A stretch of 49,303 nucleotides of DNA from an uncultured Prevotellaceae bacterium (GTDB lineage: Bacteria > Bacteroidota > Bacteroidia > Bacteroidales > UBA932), in NCBI GenBank assembly GCA_900314395.1, contig OMVB01000090.1:1-49303 (forward strand), given 5' to 3'. Every line of letters starts with the position of its first letter. Position 1 is the stretch's first letter. Position numbers and translations under genes: made by a program. The notes under the pieces were generated by a model, which searched no databases, was not told the origin of the DNA, and was given only the letters and a program-made list of their open reading frames with translations. Positions 8,771 to 18,763 of the stretch are shown one piece after another.

Positions 8771-9934
8771 ATGAGAGATTTATCTGCTTACAAAAATGCA
8801 TTCTGCACACTGGAAACTCCGTTCTATTTTTACGACACGGAGTTGCTTTCGCGTACCATAGAGGAGGTCCTCAGAGCCTCCGGAAAGTACGGGATTGACG
8901 TGCATTATGCAGTTAAGGCTAATGTGGAAGAGCGCCTCCTGCGGATGATTTCATCTGCGGGCCTTGGCGCCGATGCTGTCAGCGGAAACGAGGTTTCCAG
9001 GGCCGTGGAATGCGGTTTTCCAAAGAACAAAGTAGTATTTGCCGGAGTCGGCAAAACAGACAGGGAAATCCGCGCCGCCCTTGGAATCGAAGCCTTCAAC
9101 GTTGAGTCGCTTCAGGAGCTTGAGGTTATCGATTCGATAGCCGCTGCCGCTGGCATTACCGCCGATGTCTCATTGCGCATCAACCCGGGTGTGGACGCCC
9201 ATACGCATAAGTTCATCACCACCGGCCTTGAGGCCAACAAGTTCGGACTTGTCCCGGAGGAATTCCAGCCCGCAGCCGACGCCTTCAAGCGTTTGCGGAA
9301 CGTAAGGTTCACCGGCCTGCACTTTCATGTAGGCTCGCAAATAACTGATATTCAGGAGGTTTTCAGCCAGGAATGCGCACGGGCCAACGAAATCGCCGGC
9401 TTCTTCGAGTCCCAGGGACTGGAGATTGAGCATATTGACCTGGGAGGCGGACTTGGTGTGGATTACCTTACCCCGGATCGCAATCCCGTACCAGACTTCG
9501 AGCTCTGGTTCAGGACAATCGCACAGAATATGCCCCGCCGCCCCGGGATGCGGCTTCTGGCAGAGCCGGGCCGCTCCATCGTAGCCCAGTGCGGCAGCCT
9601 TGTCACCAAGGTGCTATATGTAAAGGAGCGCAAGGCGAAAACCTTCGTGGTGGTAGATGCCGGAATGAACAATCTCGTGCGTCCGGCGCTGTACGGCGCA
9701 TACCACAGGATAGACCACCTGGCCGGAAGTGCACCCGCCCGAAAATACGACATCGTAGGCCCCGTATGCGAGTCCAGCGATGTCTGGGGCACCGACCGTG
9801 AGCTGCCCGCCTGCACCCGCGGAGACCTTCTGGCCATCCGCAGCGCCGGCGCCTACGGCAGCGTCATGAGCAGTACATACAACCTAAGAGACAAGGCCCC
9901 CGCCTTCTTCTCTGAAGACTTTTTAGATATTTAG
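8771..9934 (+). CDS. lysA: Diaminopimelate decarboxylase
   Basis: 387 residues. It is a fold-III PLP decarboxylase: the PLP lysine is K49 in HYAVKAN, followed by GLHFHVGSQI, the phosphate-binding glycine loop DLGGGLGVDY, LLAEPGRSIV, and the second-subunit motif GPVCESSD near residue 335. The VCESSD motif and length match meso-diaminopimelate decarboxylase, which makes lysine in the last step of the DAP pathway. It is a little shorter than the E. coli enzyme (420), with a compact N-terminus. A strong hairpin follows before ffh, so it is probably monocistronic. Confidence 0.9.
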   Translation: MRDLSAYKNAFCTLETPFYFYDTELLSRTIEEVLRASGKYGIDVHYAVKANVEERLLRMISSAGLGADAVSGNEVSRAVECGFPKNKVVFAGVGKTDREIRAALGIEAFNVESLQELEVIDSIAAAAGITADVSLRINPGVDAHTHKFITTGLEANKFGLVPEEFQPAADAFKRLRNVRFTGLHFHVGSQITDIQEVFSQECARANEIAGFFESQGLEIEHIDLGGGLGVDYLTPDRNPVPDFELWFRTIAQNMPRRPGMRLLAEPGRSIVAQCGSLVTKVLYVKERKAKTFVVVDAGMNNLVRPALYGAYHRIDHLAGSAPARKYDIVGPVCESSDVWGTDRELPACTRGDLLAIRSAGAYGSVMSSTYNLRDKAPAFFSEDFLDI

Positions 9935-9936
9935 AC

Positions 9937-10000
9937 AAAAAACAGTCTGTCCAAAGACCAAATAATATTGGTCCATGGCCTTTGAACAGACTGTTTTTTT
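9937..10000 (+). terminator. Long hairpin terminator after lysA
   Basis: A perfect 14-base stem (AAAAAACAGTCTGT at 9937-9950 with ACAGACTGTTTTTT at 9986-9999) encloses a second hairpin (GACCAA...TTGGTC). The outer arm ends in a run of T, as in an intrinsic terminator. The inner stem makes it unusually large. Confidence 0.75.
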
Positions 10001-10025
10001 ACAGCTTAATTAAAGAATAAGAACT

Positions 10026-11348
10026 ATGTTTGAGAATCTAAGCGACAGACTGGAAAGGTCATTCAAGATACTGAAAGGTGAAGGCAAAATCACCGAAATC
10101 AACATCTCTGAAACCGTCAAAGACATCCGCCGCGCCCTACTTGACGCCGACGTAAGCTACCACGTAGCCAAAGACTTCTGCGACCGCGTAAAAGCCAAGG
10201 CAATCGGTGAAAACGTAATCACCGCCGTCAAGCCGCAGCAGCTCATGGTCAAAATCGTCCGTGACGAGCTGGCAGAGTTCATGGGCAGTTCCTCCTACGA
10301 CATCAACCTTAAAGGAAGCCCCGCAGTAGTACTGGTAGCCGGTCTTAACGGTTCCGGTAAAACCACCTTCTCCGGCAAACTTGCCCTTCACGTAAAGAGC
10401 AAAAAAGGAATGAAGGTGCTCCTTGCCGCCTGCGATACCTTCCGTCCCGCCGCCATCGAACAGTTGAAGGTCCTGGGAGAACAGGTACAGGTTCCCGTTT
10501 ACACAGAAGAAGGCGTCAAGGATCCCATCGGCATCGCCAAGAATGCAGTGAAATATGCAAAGGACAACGGCTTCTCCGTTGTTATCGTGGATACCGCCGG
10601 CCGCCTTGCAGTGGACGAGGAACTGATGAATGAGATATCGGCCCTTCACAAGGCCCTGGATCCGCAGGAAACACTGTTCGTAGTAGACGCGATGACCGGC
10701 CAGGATGCAGTAGAGACCGCAAAAGCCTTCAATGACAGGCTGGATTTTGACGGAGTTGTCCTTACCAAGATGGACGGTGACACCCGCGGCGGTGCTGCTC
10801 TCTCAATCAAGGCCGTTGTAGGCAAACCTATCAAGTTCGTTTCTTCAGGAGAGAAGATGGAGGCGCTGGATATCTTCCACCCGGACCGCGTCGCAGACCG
10901 AATCCTGGGCATGGGAGATGTCGTTACCCTGGTAGAGAAAGCTCAGGAACAGTTCGACGAAAAGCAGGCGCGTGAGCTGAAGAAAAAGCTTGCCAAGGAT
11001 AAATTCACGTTCATGGACTTTTACGAGCAGATACAGCAGGTCAAGAAAATGGGTAACATCAAGGATCTTGCGTCCATGATTCCCGGTGTCGGCAAGGCTA
11101 TCAAGGATGTTGACATCGACAACGATTCTTTCAAAGGTGTAGAGGCTATTATTATGTCGATGACGCCTTATGAGCGTGAGCATCCGGAGGTTATAAACGG
11201 CAGCAGGCGCAAGCGTATTGCCGATGGTTCCGGTACTTCCATCCCGGAGGTCAACCGGCTGCTGAAGCAGTTTGAGGGGACTCGCAAGATGATGAAGACG
11301 GCGATGACCGGCAATCTGATGCAGCGCATGAAAGGATTCCGCCACTAA
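10026..11348 (+). CDS. ffh: Signal recognition particle protein Ffh
   Basis: 440 residues. N domain at about 1-90, then the SRP GTPase: G1 in GLNGSGKTTFSGKLA near residue 108, DTFRPAA, DTAGRLAVDEELM (G3) near 187, and TKMDGDTRGGAAL (G4) near 247. The C-terminal M domain ends with a methionine-rich stretch (FEGTRKMMKTAMTGNLMQRM), which binds signal peptides and 4.5S RNA. Ffh delivers nascent membrane proteins to FtsY. It is followed after 12 bases by the S46 peptidase gene. The 5' part prefers C-ending codons and the last third T/G-ending codons. Confidence 0.96.
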   Translation: MFENLSDRLERSFKILKGEGKITEINISETVKDIRRALLDADVSYHVAKDFCDRVKAKAIGENVITAVKPQQLMVKIVRDELAEFMGSSSYDINLKGSPAVVLVAGLNGSGKTTFSGKLALHVKSKKGMKVLLAACDTFRPAAIEQLKVLGEQVQVPVYTEEGVKDPIGIAKNAVKYAKDNGFSVVIVDTAGRLAVDEELMNEISALHKALDPQETLFVVDAMTGQDAVETAKAFNDRLDFDGVVLTKMDGDTRGGAALSIKAVVGKPIKFVSSGEKMEALDIFHPDRVADRILGMGDVVTLVEKAQEQFDEKQARELKKKLAKDKFTFMDFYEQIQQVKKMGNIKDLASMIPGVGKAIKDVDIDNDSFKGVEAIIMSMTPYEREHPEVINGSRRKRIADGSGTSIPEVNRLLKQFEGTRKMMKTAMTGNLMQRMKGFRH

Positions 11349-11360
11349 ACAAAACGCTAT

Positions 11361-13442
11361 ATGAAAACTCTCAGGTTTATCAGCATTCTTGCAGCGGTTG
11401 CACTTCTGGCTGCCATTCAACCCGCCAGAGCCGACGAAGGCATGTGGCTCCCTGCTCTTATATCCCAGCGGATAGGCGACATGCAAGCCAAAGGCTTCAA
11501 ACTCACCGCGGAAGACATCTACAGCGTTAACCAGGCCTCACTTAAAGACGCCGTCGTACTCTTCGGCCGCGGCTGCACTGGGGAACTGGTTTCGGGTGAC
11601 GGACTTATTTTTACAAACCACCACTGCGGATACGGCTACATCCAGAAGCACAGCAGCGTAGAGCACGACTACCTGAAGGATGGTTTCTGGGCCCTGAGCC
11701 GCGCAGAGGAACTTCCCAATCCCGGCCTTACAGTAAGTTTCCTTGAGTATATGCAAGATGTTACAGCACAGGTACTTGAGGGTTACAGCGAGGGCATGTC
11801 AGAGGAGCAGAGGGCGCAGATTGTCCGCCAGAATTCCAAGAAGCTCATTGACGCTGCGGTGGCGCCCGGGAAGGGCCTTACCGCCAGTGTGGAGGCGCTT
11901 TTCTACGGAAACCAGTACTTCCTCTTCGTGTTCCGCGTGTACAGTGACGTCCGCCTTGTAGGCGCACCCCCGTCCAGCATCGGCAAATTTGGCGGAGAGA
12001 CAGACAACTGGATGTGGCCGCGCCATACCGGAGATTTCTCTATCTTCCGCATTTACGCCGATGCCAACAATGCCCCGGCCGCTTATTCACCGGACAACAA
12101 GCCCTATCAGCCCAAGAAATTCTTCAAAGTTTCACGCGCAGGGGTCAAAGAAGGTGATTTCACCTTTGTGTACGGCTGCCCGGGCAGCACCCGCGAATAC
12201 ATTTATTCAGAAGACGTCCGCTACACTGCAGAAGTATCTGACCCTCATAAGATTGCGCTCAGGACCACCCGCCTGGAAAAGATGAAGAAGTATATGAGCC
12301 AGAGCCAGGCCGTACGTATCCAGTACTCCGCAAAATACGCTTCCGTTGCAAATGCCTGGAAAAAATGGCAGGGAGAGGCAAAGGGCATAAACAAGATGAA
12401 GACTGTTGCCACCAAGAAGGCATACGAGGCCCGCTTCAGGCAGTGGGCTTCCGGCACCCGCTACGAAGGTTTGCTTGACAGGATAGAGGCTCTTATTGCA
12501 CAGCGCAACCCCTATTACTTCGCTTACGAGTATTATAACGAGACCGTACGCACAATAGAGCTTGTCCAGATGGCGTCTGCATTCAAGGCCGCTTTCCCCA
12601 GCCTGGATGTTATAAAGAGCCGTGCAGAAGACTTTTTCAAAGACTACTACCGCCCTATAGACGAGGAAATCTTCACCGCCATGATGACTGCCTTCGGCGC
12701 CAATATCGACCAGAGCCTCCAGCCGCAGTTCTACAAAGACCAGATTGCCAAGTACGGCTCCGTAGAAGCCTGGAAAGACGCCGTTTTCGCTGGCAGCGTT
12801 TTCACCAGCAAGGAGAAGATTCTTGCCCTTAAGGCAGAAGACCTTGAGACTCTTAAGACAGATCCGGCGTGGGAGATCAGCGAGGCCTTCCGCAACTGGT
12901 ACAATGAGACAGTTTTCCCGGTGCTATCTTCTACGAACAGGGCCATCAGCCTGGCTTACCGCGATTATATGCAGGGCCAGATGGATTTTGAGAAGGATAA
13001 GGACTTCTACCCCGATGCCAACCTGACGCTTCGCGTGGCCTATGGATACGTTGCAGGCTACTCCCCTGCCGACGGCATTGATTACCGCCCTGTATCAACC
13101 CTTAAGGGTATTATTGAGAAGGACAATCCGGATATCTTCGATTACAACATTCCGCAGGTGCTCCGCGACATTTACGCCCAGGGCGGCCACGAGGCCCAGC
13201 CCGTCTGCTTCCTTGCCACCAACCACACTACAGGCGGCAATTCCGGAAGCCCTGTTCTAAATGCCGACGGCAACCTGATTGGTATCAACTTCGACCGCGT
13301 TTGGGAGGGCACGATGAGCGATATCGCCTTTGACCCTGAGTTCTGCCGAAACATTTCCCTTGACGTGCGCTACCTTCTCTTTATCGTAGACAAGGTTGGC
13401 CACGCCTCCTACCTCTTCGACGAAATGGTCTTCGCAGACTAA
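11361..13442 (+). CDS. S46 family dipeptidyl peptidase, DPP11-like (Asp/Glu-specific)
   Basis: 693 residues with a signal peptide (MKTLRFISILAAVALLAAIQ, cleavage likely near residue 24). The chymotrypsin-like triad of family S46 is visible: His88 in FTNHHCGYGYI, Asp225 in PRHTGDFSIFR, and Ser628 in GGNSGSPVLN. Arg646, 18 residues after the serine in INFDRVWEGTMSD, is at the position that in Porphyromonas DPP11 (Arg673) binds acidic P1 side chains; DPP7 has Gly there. This points to removal of dipeptides ending in Asp or Glu from the N-terminus of oligopeptides in the periplasm. Such enzymes feed amino-acid fermentation. A bidirectional hairpin follows the stop codon. Confidence 0.88.
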   Translation: MKTLRFISILAAVALLAAIQPARADEGMWLPALISQRIGDMQAKGFKLTAEDIYSVNQASLKDAVVLFGRGCTGELVSGDGLIFTNHHCGYGYIQKHSSVEHDYLKDGFWALSRAEELPNPGLTVSFLEYMQDVTAQVLEGYSEGMSEEQRAQIVRQNSKKLIDAAVAPGKGLTASVEALFYGNQYFLFVFRVYSDVRLVGAPPSSIGKFGGETDNWMWPRHTGDFSIFRIYADANNAPAAYSPDNKPYQPKKFFKVSRAGVKEGDFTFVYGCPGSTREYIYSEDVRYTAEVSDPHKIALRTTRLEKMKKYMSQSQAVRIQYSAKYASVANAWKKWQGEAKGINKMKTVATKKAYEARFRQWASGTRYEGLLDRIEALIAQRNPYYFAYEYYNETVRTIELVQMASAFKAAFPSLDVIKSRAEDFFKDYYRPIDEEIFTAMMTAFGANIDQSLQPQFYKDQIAKYGSVEAWKDAVFAGSVFTSKEKILALKAEDLETLKTDPAWEISEAFRNWYNETVFPVLSSTNRAISLAYRDYMQGQMDFEKDKDFYPDANLTLRVAYGYVAGYSPADGIDYRPVSTLKGIIEKDNPDIFDYNIPQVLRDIYAQGGHEAQPVCFLATNHTTGGNSGSPVLNADGNLIGINFDRVWEGTMSDIAFDPEFCRNISLDVRYLLFIVDKVGHASYLFDEMVFAD

Positions 13443-13468
13443 AAAAAGCGGCTTCGGCCGCTTTTTTT
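13442..13468. terminator. Bidirectional terminator between the S46 peptidase gene and folD
   Basis: AAAAAAGCGGC, a TTCG loop, then GCCGCTTTTTT form a symmetrical stem with A and T tracts on both sides. It lies between convergent genes and overlaps the stop codons of both, so it can stop transcription from either side. Confidence 0.88.
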
Positions 13469-14315
13469 ATTGCCTGCAGAGGAAGCAGTGAATAGTGTTT
13501 TTCATTAGCATGGCGATGGTCATGGGGCCTACGCCGCCGGGAACGGGAGTTATCCAGCCGGCAACAGGCTCTGCGGATGCGAAGTCTACGTCGCCACAGA
13601 GTTTACCCTCTGCGTTGCGGTTCATTCCAACGTCGATAACCACGGCGCCGGGCTTAATCATTGAGCCGTCCACCAGGCCTGCCTTGCCAACTGCAAGGAT
13701 AAGGACATCGGCCGTGCGGCAAACTGCACCAAGGTCTGCTGTGCGTGAGTGGGCGATGGTAACGGTTGCGTGACGGTCCAGGAGCAATTTTGCAACGGGC
13801 TTGCCGACGATGTTGCTGCGGCCGACCACAACTGCGTTTTTGCCTTTGAGTTCATAGCCGATGCTGTCTATCAGTCGCATGATTCCGGCTGGTGTGCAGG
13901 GTACGATGCAGTCTTTTCCAAGCCATAGGCCTGCAACGTTTCCAGGATGGAAACCGTCTACATCCTTCTCACGGGATATAGTGTCAATGACTTTTTCTTC
14001 GTCGATGTGTTTGGGAAGCGGCAGCTGTACCAGAATTCCGTCGACAAGAGGGTCATTGTTAAGGTCTACAATCTGCTTCAGAAGGGCTTCCTCAGAGATG
14101 TCTGCAGGGAGTTCGATGAGTTTGGACTCCATTCCGGTGTAAGCGGCGGCTTTCACTTTATTACGGACATAGACCTGGCTGGCGGGGTTTTCTCCGACGA
14201 TGATTACAACCAGGCAGGGTTTACGGCCGTATTTTGCTTCCAGCTCAGGAACCTGGGCTTTGACCTCGTCTTTTACTACAACGCTAAGTGCTTTTCCATC
14301 AATTATTTGTCCCAT
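13467..14315 (-). CDS. folD: Bifunctional methylenetetrahydrofolate dehydrogenase/cyclohydrolase
   Basis: 282 residues, the normal FolD length. Visible motifs: the catalytic Lys in [13 protein letters not shown] near residue 54, [24 protein letters not shown], the NADP-binding loop [13 protein letters not shown], and [15 protein letters not shown] near the end. The enzyme converts 5,10-methylene-THF to 10-formyl-THF, the formyl donor for PurN and PurH encoded just upstream. It is the last gene of the purine cluster, 11 bases after purD, and ends at a terminator. Confidence 0.95.
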   Translation of the reverse strand: MGQIIDGKALSVVVKDEVKAQVPELEAKYGRKPCLVVIIVGENPASQVYVRNKVKAAAYTGMESKLIELPADISEEALLKQIVDLNNDPLVDGILVQLPLPKHIDEEKVIDTISREKDVDGFHPGNVAGLWLGKDCIVPCTPAGIMRLIDSIGYELKGKNAVVVGRSNIVGKPVAKLLLDRHATVTIAHSRTADLGAVCRTADVLILAVGKAGLVDGSMIKPGAVVIDVGMNRNAEGKLCGDVDFASAEPVAGWITPVPGGVGPMTIAMLMKNTIHCFLCRQ

Positions 14316-14326
14316 ATTTCTTAAAA

Positions 14327-15637
14327 TTATTCAAATGCAACATGTGCTATATCGTTTCTGTAAAATAGGTTGTCGCAGTCGATTTTGGCGATTTCGCGGT
14401 AAACCTGATCGCGGGCTGTTGCTAAATCCGTACCACGGGCCACGACCATCAGCACTCGGCCTCCACTAGTAACAATGGAGCCATTGCACCATTCGCTCCG
14501 ATTATAAGGGTCCATGTCGCTCAGGTGCAATGGACTCCCTTGTTTAATGGATGTACCCATATGGTAGACTTGGCAGTTGATGCTGTCAAGGCCACGGATT
14601 TCAAAACCTTTTTTGTATGAACCGGGATAGCCGTTTGATGCCAGTACAACACCCAAAGTAACATCTGAAGACCACTTGGGAGTTTTAATGGCAGAACCTG
14701 TGGCGATACCATAGAAGATGTCAAAGATATCACTCTCCAGAAGCGGCAGGACAACCTCTGTCTCAGGGTCTCCGAAGCGGGCGTTGAACTCAATAACCTT
14801 GATGCCGTCCGGAGTCTTCATAAGACCGCCGTAAAGCACGCCGGAAAGCGGCAGACCCTCTGAGACCATTGCCGATGCCGCTTTTTTCATGATATTCTCC
14901 AGGGCAAACACCTTGTCCTCTTCTGTAATGAACGGCAGGCCGGTATAGGCGCCCATACCGCCGGTATTCGGGCCCTTGTCGCCATCGAAGGCGCGCTTGT
15001 GGTCTTGCGAGAGCGGCATCGGGTAAACATCGGCTCCGTTAACAAAGCAAAGGAATGAGAATTCAGGTCCCTGCAGGAAGTCTTCCACCACTACCCTGCC
15101 CAGTCCAAAAGACTTGTCCAGCAGCATGCTGCGAAGCGCAGAATCGGCCTCTTTCAGGTTTGCTGCAATGACAACACCTTTGCCGGCGGCAAGGCCGTCG
15201 TACTTGAGAACGGCCGGGAACGGACGTCCGGAGACGTAGGCCAGGGCCTCCTCGTAATCAGAAAAAGCCTTGTAGGATGCCGTAGGAATGCCGTATTTAG
15301 CCATAAGCTTCTTGGCAAATTCCTTGGAACTCTCAATAGCCGTAGCCGCAGCCGTATGGCCGAAGATAGCCAGGCCGTGCGCACGGAAGGCATCCACGAT
15401 ACCAGCCGACAGCGCAGCCTCCGGGCCAACCACCGTGAGATCTACCTTGTGGGAATAAGCGAACTCCAGCAGGCCGTTAACATCAGTATCCTTCAGAGGC
15501 ACATTGAAAGCCTGCTCACCAATTCCGGCATTCCCCGGCGCGCAATAAATCTTGCTCACCTGCGAAGACCTGCTGAGCGCATCCACAATCGCATGCTCCC
15601 GGCCGCCACCACCAATCACAAGTACTGTTTTGCCCAT
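14327..15637 (-). CDS. purD: Phosphoribosylamine-glycine ligase (GARS)
   Basis: 436 residues. N-terminal [20 protein letters not shown], the ATP-grasp region with [15 protein letters not shown] near residue 145, the EEFSF-like [33 protein letters not shown], and [17 protein letters not shown] near 290 are all diagnostic of PurD. It joins phosphoribosylamine and glycine with ATP, directly downstream of PurF in the pathway. It starts 3 bases after purH, within the operon. Confidence 0.95.
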   Translation of the reverse strand: MGKTVLVIGGGGREHAIVDALSRSSQVSKIYCAPGNAGIGEQAFNVPLKDTDVNGLLEFAYSHKVDLTVVGPEAALSAGIVDAFRAHGLAIFGHTAAATAIESSKEFAKKLMAKYGIPTASYKAFSDYEEALAYVSGRPFPAVLKYDGLAAGKGVVIAANLKEADSALRSMLLDKSFGLGRVVVEDFLQGPEFSFLCFVNGADVYPMPLSQDHKRAFDGDKGPNTGGMGAYTGLPFITEEDKVFALENIMKKAASAMVSEGLPLSGVLYGGLMKTPDGIKVIEFNARFGDPETEVVLPLLESDIFDIFYGIATGSAIKTPKWSSDVTLGVVLASNGYPGSYKKGFEIRGLDSINCQVYHMGTSIKQGSPLHLSDMDPYNRSEWCNGSIVTSGGRVLMVVARGTDLATARDQVYREIAKIDCDNLFYRNDIAHVAFE

Positions 15638-15640
15638 CTT

Positions 15641-17170
15641 TTAATGTTTGAAGTGACGTACACCGGTGAACAACATTGTAATACCAAGCTCGTTGGCCTT
15701 CTTGATGGCATCCTCGTCGCGGATGCTGCCGCCAGGCTGAACGATGGTGGTAACGCCGTACTGTGCAGCAAGGGCTACAGTATCGTCAAACGGCAGGAAA
15801 CCGTCGGAAGCCAGAACCAAATCAGAAGTAAACCCCGCATTCTTTGCCTCCTCAAGGGCGATAAGAGCCGAACCAACGCGGTTGGTCTGCCCGGCACCAA
15901 TGCCGATGGTATGATTGTCGCGGACAACAGCTATCGCATTGGATTTCACGTGCTTGACAATCTTCCAGCCAAAGTTGGCATCGGCAAGCTGGGCAGCCGT
16001 AGGCTTAACCACGGTAACACACATACCGGGAACAACCTCCTCTACCTGAGTATCAAGCTGCTGTGCAAGCAGGCCGCCGTTCACGCTGATATACTGGGAG
16101 ATAGGCGCAGAAGAAGGAGTCATATCCACCTGCATGACGCGAAGATTCTTCTTGGTGGCAAGAATCTCCAAAGCCTCCGGAGTATAAGAAGGCGCAATCA
16201 CAATCTCCAGGAAAATAGGCTTCATGCCACGGGCGACATCGGCGGTAAGCTCACGGTTAACACCAACAATTCCACCGTAAATACTAACCTTGTCGGCCTC
16301 GTAAGCAGCCTGCCAGGCCTCCTCTATAGTCTTGCCAACAGCCGCGCCGCAAGGATTCATATGCTTAAGCGCAACGCAGAAAGGCTCCTTGAAGTCACGG
16401 AGCACGTTAAGAGCCGCATTGGCATCCTGTATATTATTGTAAGACAGTTCTTTACCCTGAATCTGCTTAGCAAAGGCAAGCGAATAAGAAGCAGGCTCCC
16501 GGGCAGCATAGAACTTGGCGCTCTGGTGGGGATTCTCTCCATAGCGAAGTCCCTGCTTAATGTCATACTCAAGGAACAACTTCTCCGGAAGACCGGCCTG
16601 TGCACGCATATAAGTAGCAATGCAAGCGTCGTACTCTGCCGTATGCGTATAAGCCTTTGCAGAGAGCTTGAGACGGGTTTCGTCAGAAGTAGAACCGTTT
16701 GCGCGAAGCTCTTCCAGGACAGTTCCATAATCGGCCGGATCGCAGACAATTGTCACATCCTTCCAGTTCTTGGCCGCACTGCGAACCATAGAAGGCCCGC
16801 CGATATCGATATTCTCAATAGCATCTTCCAGCGTCACACCCTCCTTGGCGATGGTCTGACGGAAAGGATAGAGGTTTACGCACACCAGCTCGATAGTCTG
16901 GATGCCGTTCTCCTTGAGGGTTTCCATGTGGGCGGGAACGTCCCTGCGGGCAAGAATACCGCCGTGCACCTTGGGATGAAGGGTCTTTACGCGGCCGTCG
17001 CAAATCTCCGGGAAGCCGGTTACTTCACTAATGCCGATGGTTTTAACTCCCTTGCTCTCAAGCAGTTTCTGGGTTCCACCTGTAGCAATGATTTCCCATC
17101 CGAGGTCTACGAGTCCCTGAACAAACTCAACAAGACCCGTTTTGTCACTTACACTGAATAAAGCTCTCAT
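15641..17170 (-). CDS. purH: Bifunctional AICAR transformylase/IMP cyclohydrolase
   Basis: 509 residues. The N-terminal MGS-like IMP cyclohydrolase domain starts MRALFSVSDKTGLVEF and has IATGGTQKLL and DGRVKTLHPKVHGG. The C-terminal transformylase domain has LRYGENPHQSAKFY, the catalytic Lys-His pair in ALKHMNPCG and SDGFLPFDDTV near residue 435. It carries out the last two steps to IMP, using 10-formyl-THF supplied through FolD. Its ATG overlaps the purN stop codon by one base. A 601-codon open frame on the opposite strand is only a shadow of this gene. Confidence 0.96.
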   Translation of the reverse strand: MRALFSVSDKTGLVEFVQGLVDLGWEIIATGGTQKLLESKGVKTIGISEVTGFPEICDGRVKTLHPKVHGGILARRDVPAHMETLKENGIQTIELVCVNLYPFRQTIAKEGVTLEDAIENIDIGGPSMVRSAAKNWKDVTIVCDPADYGTVLEELRANGSTSDETRLKLSAKAYTHTAEYDACIATYMRAQAGLPEKLFLEYDIKQGLRYGENPHQSAKFYAAREPASYSLAFAKQIQGKELSYNNIQDANAALNVLRDFKEPFCVALKHMNPCGAAVGKTIEEAWQAAYEADKVSIYGGIVGVNRELTADVARGMKPIFLEIVIAPSYTPEALEILATKKNLRVMQVDMTPSSAPISQYISVNGGLLAQQLDTQVEEVVPGMCVTVVKPTAAQLADANFGWKIVKHVKSNAIAVVRDNHTIGIGAGQTNRVGSALIALEEAKNAGFTSDLVLASDGFLPFDDTVALAAQYGVTTIVQPGGSIRDEDAIKKANELGITMLFTGVRHFKH

Positions 17171-17730
17171 TATTTTATAAGTTTTTTAATTGTTTCTATA
17201 TAAAGCCGATGCTCGATTTTCTGTCCGATCCGATGCACCTCTGCCGGGTCGCTGCCTTCGTAGGGGAAGGCTTCCTGAGCGATGATCCTGCCCCCATCCA
17301 GTTCAGAATTCACCCAATGGATGGTAATTCCATATACCTTGACGCCATAAGCGACTGCATCTTCTACTGCATGAGCGCCTTTGAACGATGGCAGTAGTGA
17401 CGGATGAATATTGATTATTTTGCCTTCATATGAGCCCAGAAGGACATCGCCTACTATCCTCATGTACCCGGCAAGGCAAACCAAGTCAATCCTCTCTGTA
17501 TCAAGAACTTGGACTATCTCTTTTTCATACTCTGCCTTTGAAGCATACTCCTTTGGATTAAACACGAAAGTCTTAACCCCGTACCGCTCCGCCTTCTCAA
17601 TCACGGCAGCCCCCGGCCTGTCGCAAACCATTACAGCCACCCTCGCCTTCAATACACCATCCGCACACGCCTTCGCTATCGCCTCAAAGTTCGTCCCCGT
17701 CCCACTCGCAAATACCGCTAACTGTTTCAT
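17170..17730 (-). CDS. purN: Phosphoribosylglycinamide formyltransferase (GAR transformylase)
   Basis: 186 residues. The opening MKQLAVFASGTGTNFEAI is the phosphoribosyl-binding loop; the formyl-folate catalytic region is INIHPSLLPSFKGAHA (Asn and His of the N-H-D triad), with the Asp in SELDGGRIIAQE. It transfers formyl from 10-formyl-THF to GAR. It overlaps purM by 4 bases at its start and purH by 1 base at its end, so translational coupling is likely. Confidence 0.95.
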   Translation of the reverse strand: MKQLAVFASGTGTNFEAIAKACADGVLKARVAVMVCDRPGAAVIEKAERYGVKTFVFNPKEYASKAEYEKEIVQVLDTERIDLVCLAGYMRIVGDVLLGSYEGKIINIHPSLLPSFKGAHAVEDAVAYGVKVYGITIHWVNSELDGGRIIAQEAFPYEGSDPAEVHRIGQKIEHRLYIETIKKLIK

Positions 17731-18758
17731 TTTAGAATTATGTTAACACCTTCTGTATCAGTTACTTTGCCAATAACGGAAGCCCTTTCTCCAGCGGCCT
17801 CAAGGATAGAAATAACCTTGGAAGCATCGGCAGCATCAACAACCGCAATCATTCCAATACCCATATTGAAAATATTGAACATCTCACGGTGCGGCACATT
17901 ACCCCACTTCTCCAGCATCCTGAAAACAGGCAGAATCTCCCAGGAGCCCTCTGTAATCTCAAGGCCCTGGCCAGGCTGCAGGACACGCGGAATATTCTCG
18001 TCAAAACCGCCGCCGGTAATATGGCAGATACCGTGAACATCGCACTCACGAATCACAGAAAGCATCTGCTTTACGTAGATCTTAGTAGGAGTCAGGAGCA
18101 CCTCTCCAAGAGTGCGCCCGCCAAACTCCGGGATAACATCGGAATATGAAAGGCCCGCATCGGCAACAATCTTACGCACAAGGCTGAAGCCATTGGAATG
18201 CACTCCGCTGGAAGCCACGCCAACCAGGACATCGCCAATCTTAACTTTGCTTCCGTCAATCAGTTTAGACTTCTCAACTACACCGGTAGTGTAACCCGCA
18301 ATATCATATTCGCCATCGGCGTACATACCCGGCATCTCAGCGGTCTCGCCGCCAACAAGGGCACATCCGGCCTGGCGGCAGCCCTCTGCAACACCTGCCA
18401 CGATAGCCTCCACCTTGGCAGGAACATTGTGTCCAAGAGCTACATAATCCAGAAAAATCAGAGGCTCAGCGCCCTGCGCAAGAACATCGTTCACACACAT
18501 CGCAACCGCATCAATGCCGATGGTATCATGTTTATCCATCGCAAAAGCAATCTTAAGCTTGGTGCCCACACCGTCGGTACCGCTCACCAGGACCGGTTCC
18601 CTGACACCCAGGGCCGAAAGGTCGAACATACCTCCAAATGAGCCGATGTTTCCCATGCTGCCAAGCCTTGAAGTGGATGCAACATGCTGCTTGATTCTGC
18701 GTACAACCTCGTAACCTGCCTCCAGGTTAACGCCTGCATTTTCGTAAGTCTTAGCCAT
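17727..18758 (-). CDS. purM: Phosphoribosylformylglycinamidine cyclo-ligase (AIR synthetase)
   Basis: 343 residues. Typical PurM motifs are LVSGTDGVGTKLKIA near residue 55, DAVAMCVNDVLAQGAEP, GGETAEMPGMY near 137, ASSGVHSNGFSLVRKI, and HITGGGFDENIPRVL near 245. It closes the imidazole ring of AIR with ATP. It begins 5 bases after purF and ends in a 4-base overlap with purN. Confidence 0.96.
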   Translation of the reverse strand: MAKTYENAGVNLEAGYEVVRRIKQHVASTSRLGSMGNIGSFGGMFDLSALGVREPVLVSGTDGVGTKLKIAFAMDKHDTIGIDAVAMCVNDVLAQGAEPLIFLDYVALGHNVPAKVEAIVAGVAEGCRQAGCALVGGETAEMPGMYADGEYDIAGYTTGVVEKSKLIDGSKVKIGDVLVGVASSGVHSNGFSLVRKIVADAGLSYSDVIPEFGGRTLGEVLLTPTKIYVKQMLSVIRECDVHGICHITGGGFDENIPRVLQPGQGLEITEGSWEILPVFRMLEKWGNVPHREMFNIFNMGIGMIAVVDAADASKVISILEAAGERASVIGKVTDTEGVNIILK

Positions 18759-18763
18759 ATAGT

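Noticed and set aside
15356-17161. A 601-codon open frame on the plus strand
   Set aside because: It lies antisense to purD and purH, has no family features, and follows from the codon bias of those genes.
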